Below the pieces are notes generated by a model. It had not been told where the DNA came from. It worked only from the letters and a program-made list of their open reading frames with translations, and searched no databases. A program made the translations under genes and the position numbers. A stretch of 64,000 nt of DNA, from assembly GCA_016708435.1 (NCBI GenBank), contig JADJFV010000038.1, positions 119,525 through 183,524 of the forward strand, given 5' to 3'. Numbering within the stretch: the first letter of the stretch is position 1; every line of letters begins with the position of its first letter. Positions 58,366 to 64,000 of the stretch are shown here, piece by piece. This DNA comes from Leptospiraceae bacterium (lineage in GTDB: Bacteria > Spirochaetota > Leptospiria > Leptospirales > Leptospiraceae).

Positions 58366-59127
58366 TTATTTTTCTGCTATGACTAGCATTTCGTAATCAT
58401 CTTTTCTAAGCTTATCTTCACGCGAAAATGCTCCAAGCTTTGCGGCGAGAATCACAATGGTTTTAAATCCAAGAGATTTTAGTAACCATGTAATTTCGGA
58501 TGGAATATAATATCTTTCATTGCACTGTAACTCTTTTTTATTTCCATCATCATCTTCAATGATTGTAATATTATCATCTCGAAATGTCATAAGATCAAAC
58601 GTATTGTTGTGATAGGTTGCATTTCCTTCTTGCTTGCTACCTTCCAAGAAAGATTCAATGGAATGAAAGATTGGAAATAATCCATTGAGTGTGGTAAATA
58701 TCAATTTGCCTTTTGGCATAAGTGCGTTAGCCGCATTCCTTAGAATTTCAAAATTCATCTCATCCGTTTCCATTAAAGGAAAAGATCCTTCACACAGCAT
58801 AATCACAAGATTGAATTGATTTTGAAAGGTTAATTTTCTAGCATCTTGTTTTTGAAATTCGATTTGTAGATTGTTTGCTAACGCTTTTTCTTTTGCTCTC
58901 TCTAATTGAGACTCGGATAAATCAACGCCTAATACATTGTAACCCCTTTTAGCTAATTCGATCGAATGCCTTCCTGTTCCACAACCAATATCTAGAATTT
59001 TAATTGACTTATCAAAATTAGCCTCTTTTTCCAGGAAGTCACATTCACCAACTGTTCCTTGCGCAAAACCTTCTTTGTCATACTTCTTTCCATAATTTTC
59101 GAATAGAGCTTCATACCATTGTTTCAT
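58366..59127 (-). CDS. SAM-dependent methyltransferase
   Basis: 253 residues. Class I fold: KILDIGCGTGRHSIELAKRG (motif I, about 43-62), VLGVDLSES (acidic end of strand 2), QDARKL, and LVIMLCEGSFPLM. The C-terminal region (ERYYIPSEITWLLKSLGF) is typical of the Methyltransf_25/UbiE-like group with a short lid. AAAGGAGAATGCA precedes the ATG. Isolated; substrate unknown. Confidence 0.87.
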   Translation of the reverse strand: MKQWYEALFENYGKKYDKEGFAQGTVGECDFLEKEANFDKSIKILDIGCGTGRHSIELAKRGYNVLGVDLSESQLERAKEKALANNLQIEFQKQDARKLTFQNQFNLVIMLCEGSFPLMETDEMNFEILRNAANALMPKGKLIFTTLNGLFPIFHSIESFLEGSKQEGNATYHNNTFDLMTFRDDNITIIEDDDGNKKELQCNERYYIPSEITWLLKSLGFKTIVILAAKLGAFSREDKLRKDDYEMLVIAEK

Positions 59128-59191
59128 TGCATTCTCCTTTCCGCTAATTGCACTTTGAACCAGACAGGTGAGTGGACTTTTTCTTATTCAG

Positions 59192-60001
59192 TCAGTCTGA
59201 TTCTACAATGTCTTTATTTAGACTATAGGCTTGAATTATTAAAAAACCTAAAGTGGCAAATACTCCACCGAACATAATGAAAAGTTCCGCTCCATAGGCT
59301 GCGGAGGTTTCTCCTACATATACCATATAGAGTAGAGGAGCGATATATTGATTGGCAAATAAGGCAGAGAAGATCATTTGATTTCCCGCCCCACCTTTTA
59401 AGAATTGCCATAGAAATAAATTTTTATTGGCTAATACAGTAGATGCAGCTAAGCAAGCCATGAAGCACATTTCCAAAATAGAAATCCCAACTCTAGGATC
59501 AATTCCCATACTTAGATAGGTTGGATTTTCAAATAAATGTCCGATCAAACTGAGTTCTCCAGGAACCAAGGCTAGATGAATCAATATATCATCTAAGATA
59601 AAAACATTTTTAGGAGTCTTACGCAAATACACAAGAATCTCATAAATACTAAAAAGGAAAAACCCTAAAGAAGTAAACATAGAAGTCATGACCAGCGAAG
59701 AAGTCGTATTGATATGCACTGTAGGAGCGGACATTAACATCAAAAGGGAAGAAAGATTTCCCCCACCCACGATCATTAACAAAGCTACATTGACAGTAAA
59801 AGGCCAGAGAGAGAAATACCTTGTCGCCAATCGAATTCCTACGATAAAAAACAAGGATATGGCAGTGAATATCGACATAACCGGTCCATTTGGGTTATAA
59901 AACAAAGGCATTCCCAAAGCCCATGCTATAATCACGACCACTGATCCCCCAAATATAATAAAATCTAAAATCCTAGCTAATTTCTCTGAATACTTTTCCA
60001 T
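59192..60001 (-). CDS. Polytopic membrane protein, unknown function
   Basis: 269 residues from the ATG preceded by GGAG at six bases; a TTG 42 bp upstream is the alternative start. About eight hydrophobic segments with few charged residues, no cofactor-binding motif, and a conserved-looking HLFENPTYLSMGIDP loop between segments. Resembles membrane sensor modules seen alone or in front of kinases, but no family is recognised. Confidence 0.75.
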   Translation of the reverse strand: MEKYSEKLARILDFIIFGGSVVVIIAWALGMPLFYNPNGPVMSIFTAISLFFIVGIRLATRYFSLWPFTVNVALLMIVGGGNLSSLLMLMSAPTVHINTTSSLVMTSMFTSLGFFLFSIYEILVYLRKTPKNVFILDDILIHLALVPGELSLIGHLFENPTYLSMGIDPRVGISILEMCFMACLAASTVLANKNLFLWQFLKGGAGNQMIFSALFANQYIAPLLYMVYVGETSAAYGAELFIMFGGVFATLGFLIIQAYSLNKDIVESD

Positions 60002-60161
60002 ACGATTCTCCAAATGCCTTTTTGAATCAAAATAGAATTCCAATTTCTCCTGTCAAAGGTTTAATTGTAAACCTTGACAATCTCCATTGAATGCGAACGA
60101 TTGAAATGGTTTTATCAACTTGACAATTTTTAATCCAAGATTTCCTTAGAAGAGAGGCTAA

Positions 60162-61115
60162 TCTATTTTATTTTCAAAGAAAACAAACGGTATAAAACTT
60201 TTTACGGATGCAGGGAACGGACTCTATTCATGGGGTGGAGAGATATATAAATCTGATACAGTTAGGTATTGTATACGACCTTACTCAAAAGCAGTGGGAA
60301 AGCTCATTCCAAAGTATATAAAAAACGGGAATGATAGCAAGATCCAGCACGCATTTCCAGAGACTTATTTAAAACTTTTACTCACAGACCCAAATCCTTA
60401 TATGAGTGGTCAGATGTTGCAAGAAAAAATGGCAGCACAATTAAAACTCAACAATAATGCGTTTTCCTATATTGTGCGCGATGAATTTGGTCATGCAAGA
60501 GAAATATATCCTCTTTCCGCAGCCGGTGCAGAATCTATATACGACAACGGCATATTGTATTTAAAATTTATTTTAATCAACGGCGAATTAGTTACCTTTC
60601 CCTATTCGGATATCATTCATTTGAGGCAAGAGTTTCACAATAATGAAATATTTGGAGATAGCCCCATCGAAATACTAAAACCGTTATTCGAAATAGTGAA
60701 AACTCCTAGCAAAGGTTTTTTTCATACAATTAAGAAAAAGGGAATGCTTAAATGGTTTTTAAACGATAAAGGTGATATAAAGAAAAGCTCACAAAACCAA
60801 AAAGCGAAAGATTTTAAAAAGTTATATTTAAGTCCTGATAAAGAAATAGGCGATGCAAAATTAAACAGCAAGCTTGAGGTTACAGATGATTATCTACTTA
60901 GTGAGTTGCTAAAGGATGAGATTACAACAAAAATTTACAACCTATTTGGGACGAACGAGAAAATTATTCAATCTAGTTTCACATCAGACGAATGGCTAGT
61001 CTATTACCAATCAGAGATTGAACCAATCGCAAAACAATTGAGTGATGAATACACAAGAAAGCTTTTTTCGAGATACGAAAGAGAGTGCGGCAATTCAATA
61101 GTATTCACATCTTAA
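60162..61115 (+). CDS. HK97-type phage portal protein, orphan and C-terminally truncated
   Basis: The frame is open from 60162 (SKKTNGIKLFTDAGNGLYSW) although the first usual start is the GTG at 60294; an ATT at 60165 after GAGAGG might be a mutated ATG. LLTDPNPYMSGQMLQEKMAAQ, LNNNAFSYIVRD and YPL are classic for HK97-family portals, followed by IFGDSPIE and LFGTNEKIIQSSFTSDEWLVYYQSEIEP. It ends at FTS, where the family normally continues about 60-100 residues. No other phage gene is nearby, so this is a prophage remnant. Confidence 0.8.
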   Translation, partial: SILFSKKTNGIKLFTDAGNGLYSWGGEIYKSDTVRYCIRPYSKAVGKLIPKYIKNGNDSKIQHAFPETYLKLLLTDPNPYMSGQMLQEKMAAQLKLNNNAFSYIVRDEFGHAREIYPLSAAGAESIYDNGILYLKFILINGELVTFPYSDIIHLRQEFHNNEIFGDSPIEILKPLFEIVKTPSKGFFHTIKKKGMLKWFLNDKGDIKKSSQNQKAKDFKKLYLSPDKEIGDAKLNSKLEVTDDYLLSELLKDEITTKIYNLFGTNEKIIQSSFTSDEWLVYYQSEIEPIAKQLSDEYTRKLFSRYERECGNSIVFTS

Positions 61116-61118
61116 AAT

Positions 61119-62396
61119 ATGAAATTTTTTTTCCTTTGTATGCTTCTATCTATCGAATTATTTTCTCAGGAAAAAATTCCTGTATTGAATCAGGTATTTC
61201 CGGCTGCATCTAAAGAAGGTCGTGAAAAATACAAAGCAGAAATGTTAGATAGCATCTCCTCCGAAATGACTGCTTTTCAAAATAAAAAGAAAGAATCTGT
61301 TGTAAAGAAATCTCTTAATGCTATGAGAATATTAAATTATCTCGAAGAGGATGGTTATAATTATTTAAAGCTTGCCTTGAAAGAATATCCTTCCTTTTCA
61401 GAGGGTTTCTATTCCGATGTTTTGGAAACAATCTATACTCTTTACCGAACTGGATTTGATGAAATAATGGAAAATGTTTTTTTAACAACTAAAAGCCCAA
61501 AGCATTTCGCCGTTGCAGTGAATTATAAATTACGTTTAAATCCAGATCAGAATCTGGAATATTTGAATACTCTTAAATTCAAATTTAAAAATTCGGATAC
61601 TCACCCAATACTTAGAATTCTTTCTAAGTATTTAGAAATTTCTCCCGCGGAGTATTTAAAAAAACGCCCTCCAATCGCAGAATTATTCTCGAATGATTAC
61701 GGAGAAGACACCTATGTTCTTTTTAGTCTACAGAGGTTAAATCGTGATTATCCGGGACTTTGTTTTATTAAAAAACCGGATGGGACTTTTTTACGTAGAG
61801 TGGATGGTTCCATATTTTCCGCATCACAATTGGCAAGGTCTGTTTCTGATTTGCCTTCTTATATAACAAATGGAAATACACCACAGGGAATTTTTTCTAT
61901 CCAAAATATCATTCCTCTTAGAAATGAAGAGATAGGACCAACACCTTCTCTTATTACTGCTCTACCGATTGAGATTTCTACAGAAAAGTATTTTCATAAG
62001 AAAAAAAATGGTAAATGGAATTTGGATTCTTATTTGAGTCTTTTGCCTGATTCATGGAAGGATTATTTTCCAATCCAGGAAGCATATATCGCCGGTGAGA
62101 TTGGAAGAAATGTAATCTTTGCACACGGGACTACCGTTGATACTGAATTTTATAGGGATTACAGCTATTATCCGAATACTCCGACAAAGGGTTGTTTGTC
62201 TTCCAAAGAAATATGGTCAAAGAAAGATGGTAAATGCATTTACAGCGACCAAATCCTTTTAGTCAAAGCGATTCAAAGTATCGGAAAGGCAAAAGGATTT
62301 ATGATAGTAGTAAACCTTGACGCGAAGGAAATGCCTGTTAGCCTCGATGAAGTGCTAATGGATATTCTAGAAGCAGAAGAAAAACCATCACTGTAG
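61119..62396 (+). CDS. Exported protein with L,D-transpeptidase (YkuD)-like C-terminal domain
   Basis: 425 residues. Signal peptide MKFFFLCMLLSIELFSQ. Residues about 25-210 are helical. The C-terminal domain has FAHGTTVDTE and, 16 residues later, TPTKGCLSS, resembling the YkuD H-x-G...[ST]xGC catalytic pattern with a Cys nucleophile. If right, it would cross-link or modify peptidoglycan in the periplasm. Begins 3 bp after the portal fragment but probably has its own history. The YkuD call is moderately sure. Confidence 0.65.
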   Translation: MKFFFLCMLLSIELFSQEKIPVLNQVFPAASKEGREKYKAEMLDSISSEMTAFQNKKKESVVKKSLNAMRILNYLEEDGYNYLKLALKEYPSFSEGFYSDVLETIYTLYRTGFDEIMENVFLTTKSPKHFAVAVNYKLRLNPDQNLEYLNTLKFKFKNSDTHPILRILSKYLEISPAEYLKKRPPIAELFSNDYGEDTYVLFSLQRLNRDYPGLCFIKKPDGTFLRRVDGSIFSASQLARSVSDLPSYITNGNTPQGIFSIQNIIPLRNEEIGPTPSLITALPIEISTEKYFHKKKNGKWNLDSYLSLLPDSWKDYFPIQEAYIAGEIGRNVIFAHGTTVDTEFYRDYSYYPNTPTKGCLSSKEIWSKKDGKCIYSDQILLVKAIQSIGKAKGFMIVVNLDAKEMPVSLDEVLMDILEAEEKPSL

Positions 62397-62405
62397 CTTT
62401 TAAGA

Positions 62406-62864
62406 ATGAATAGACGCGAACTCATACAACACATCCGCCAAAGACTTGGACAAAGAAATCCAAATAGCTTTAGGCGTGGAATTACTCTCACTGTAATAGG
62501 ACTCATTCATTTGCTCTTTGGCTTTTTTAGTTTATTGATTAGTATTGCTCGAATGTTAGTCATTGGAATCAAAGAGCCTTTTCTTTTTTCCCAATGGATT
62601 GGTATATACAATGTATCCTTTGAACTGAGTCCTATGCTTTTATGGATTTCCGGAATCGGTATACTTCGTGCAAAGCGATGGGGTTTTGTGATAGGATTGT
62701 TCTGGGCTTTTCTTTCTATTCTTTTTTACGCATTACTCTCTATTATCCGCAAGTTTTATTGGGGAGATTTTTCGGCTCCTTTAGGTTGGGGAAGTTGGAT
62801 TGTAATTTATTACTCCATTGCATTTATTTTAGCAGCCACAGTATCTTTGAGGAAAAATAAATGA
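62406..62864 (+). CDS. Four-helix membrane protein, 152 aa
   Basis: A basic N-terminal amphipathic stretch (MNRRELIQHIRQRLGQRN) and four hydrophobic segments. No motif. It starts 9 bp after the YkuD-like gene and overlaps the next gene by 4 bp (ATGA), so the three form an operon. Function unknown. Confidence 0.75.
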   Translation: MNRRELIQHIRQRLGQRNPNSFRRGITLTVIGLIHLLFGFFSLLISIARMLVIGIKEPFLFSQWIGIYNVSFELSPMLLWISGIGILRAKRWGFVIGLFWAFLSILFYALLSIIRKFYWGDFSAPLGWGSWIVIYYSIAFILAATVSLRKNK

Positions 62865-64000
62865 CCCCGATTGATCATGCGGCTTGTGGATTAGCAGCGG
62901 GTGCGATTATGGCTCCTGCAATCAAAAAAATTTTTAAAGTCCCCTTTCGCTCGCAGTATATTGTCGCAATGATTGCTGCCCTATTTCCTGATATTGATGC
63001 AGCCTCTTTACTTTTTAGTCATGCCATCTATTATGGAAAAGAGTGGTATTCCCATCATTTCTTTTTTCATTCTTTTGCGGCTGCTGGTCTAATGTCTTTT
63101 TTATTTGCATGTATTTATATTTGTGGGGCAATCACGATACGTGGACTTCGTAATCTTACAAGAAGAGATAAGATACCACTTGAACATAGAGTATTTAAAT
63201 TTTTTGGAATGTTTATTGTATCCTTTTCCTGTTACTGTGTGCATTTTCTCGGAGATTTACCAACACCTCCCGGACCCTGGAATGGAATCGCAATGTATTG
63301 GCCTTCTAATCAAATGGCTGGTGGATGGAGTAAGATTAATTGGCATAATTGGTATATCATCTATCTTTCCATTTCTTTTCTTGTATTCTTTATTCCGACT
63401 GCAATCGTTGCAGGAATTTTTTCCTCTGTAAAATCTAAATACGCTCAGTGGATTAGTAATATTATCCGCACTGCAACAGTCCTACTTGCGATGCATTTTA
63501 TTTATCAGACCTATACATTTATTGATAAAAACAACTTCAAAGAAATGGGTGCTGCTAAATGGGATTCTTTGAATCGTTCTCTGATTCCAAAAGAATACAT
63601 GAAAAATGCAGATGAGTATTTTGGAAAGAGCACAGTTTTTTGGCGCAAAGAGCTTTTTAATAGAGATGATTTTATTAAAATGGGAAATGCAATTCTAGCT
63701 TCCATGGAATCCTTCCATGAATTTTTATCTCCGAAAATATCTGTAGTATTGCCTTCTAGCTCTTTTGAAAAGGACATGATTTTTTATCGAAGGTTACAAT
63801 CTATTTCCACTGGAATGGATGATTTACAAGAAGGAGATTTTCGCGTGTGGTATATTCGGGATTCTCTACCTGCTGGAGATTTTTTTAATAAAGGTTTTAT
63901 TTTATACTATGATTCTATTATAGATAAATTTTATCTTCAAATGACAAACTCGTGGATGATTCTATTTAAAATTGAAGAGCGTGATTCCGATGGGAATGCA
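62861..64000 (+). CDS. YdjM/DUF457-like membrane-bound metal-dependent hydrolase, runs past window end
   Basis: 380 codons visible, no stop. MTPIDHAACGLAAG, FPDIDAAS, HHFFFHSF and HFLGD are the His/Asp clusters of the DUF457 (YdjM) family, embedded in four or five membrane segments; the C-terminal 140 residues are soluble. The His/Asp pattern suggests metal binding at the membrane. The start overlaps the stop of the preceding membrane protein (ATGA). In known Leptospira-like genomes the soluble tail is not characterised. Confidence 0.78.
   Translation, partial: MTPIDHAACGLAAGAIMAPAIKKIFKVPFRSQYIVAMIAALFPDIDAASLLFSHAIYYGKEWYSHHFFFHSFAAAGLMSFLFACIYICGAITIRGLRNLTRRDKIPLEHRVFKFFGMFIVSFSCYCVHFLGDLPTPPGPWNGIAMYWPSNQMAGGWSKINWHNWYIIYLSISFLVFFIPTAIVAGIFSSVKSKYAQWISNIIRTATVLLAMHFIYQTYTFIDKNNFKEMGAAKWDSLNRSLIPKEYMKNADEYFGKSTVFWRKELFNRDDFIKMGNAILASMESFHEFLSPKISVVLPSSSFEKDMIFYRRLQSISTGMDDLQEGDFRVWYIRDSLPAGDFFNKGFILYYDSIIDKFYLQMTNSWMILFKIEERDSDGNA

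Overview
The window looks like chromosomal DNA of a spirochaete, most likely a member of the Leptospiraceae. It is AT-rich and carries CIRCE-controlled groESL, many small lipoproteins, a cNMP-binding/adenylate cyclase, very large hybrid kinases and a Leptospira-style SGNH surface-polymer gene. The assignment is inferred from gene content; no rRNA or other taxonomic marker is present.

Layout. 1-7.2 kb: a class A penicillin-binding protein with an N-terminal zinc ribbon, two unknown genes, a papain-like protease with a long acidic repeat region, a DEAD-box helicase and a small Ser/Gly-rich lipoprotein. 7.3-9.4 kb: groES-groEL with CIRCE operators and a strong terminator. 9.2-31.4 kb: a defence island of about 22 kb, bounded by a 148-bp direct duplication of the groEL 3' end that includes a matching terminator. 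It holds two small membrane proteins and then brxE-brxA-brxB-brxC-pglX-pglZ-brxD-brxHI, the gene order of a type 6 BREX phage-exclusion system. pglX is split into a methyltransferase part and a C-terminal part. Between them lie a tandem array of palindromic elements, a GIY-YIG nuclease and a DUF1016/PD-(D/E)XK nuclease. The island ends with an unusual fusion of a DUF1016 N-terminal domain to a staphylococcal-nuclease domain.

31.5-48.2 kb is a signalling region: a giant Ser/Thr kinase-ATPase-GAF-histidine kinase-receiver protein, an opposing three-gene operon (MoxR-like AAA ATPase, HExxH protein, VWA protein), an adenylate cyclase, a receiver-GGDEF diguanylate cyclase, a receiver-HATPase protein lacking the H-box histidine, and a PAS histidine kinase. 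48.3-55.2 kb appears to be one SGNH-family gene split by about 5.5 kb of inserted DNA: an IS110-family transposase fragment plus methyltransferase, DegT aminotransferase, GMC oxidoreductase and hexapeptide acyltransferase genes, probably surface-polysaccharide related, and a nuclease-like gene stopped by an in-frame ochre codon. 55.7-64 kb: lipoproteins, a MORN-repeat protein, a 20-bp tandem repeat, a chemoreceptor remnant, a methyltransferase, membrane proteins, an orphan HK97-type phage portal fragment, a YkuD-like protein and a YdjM-like membrane protein cut by the window end.

Many genes (PBP, brxB, brxC, pglX, pglZ, brxD, the giant kinase, the PAS kinase, the aminotransferase) are broken by single-base shifts, most of them where one base is missing from a short homopolymer. 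This pattern suggests uncorrected long-read sequencing error at least as strongly as real gene decay. I therefore annotate these genes as whole units and flag each break.
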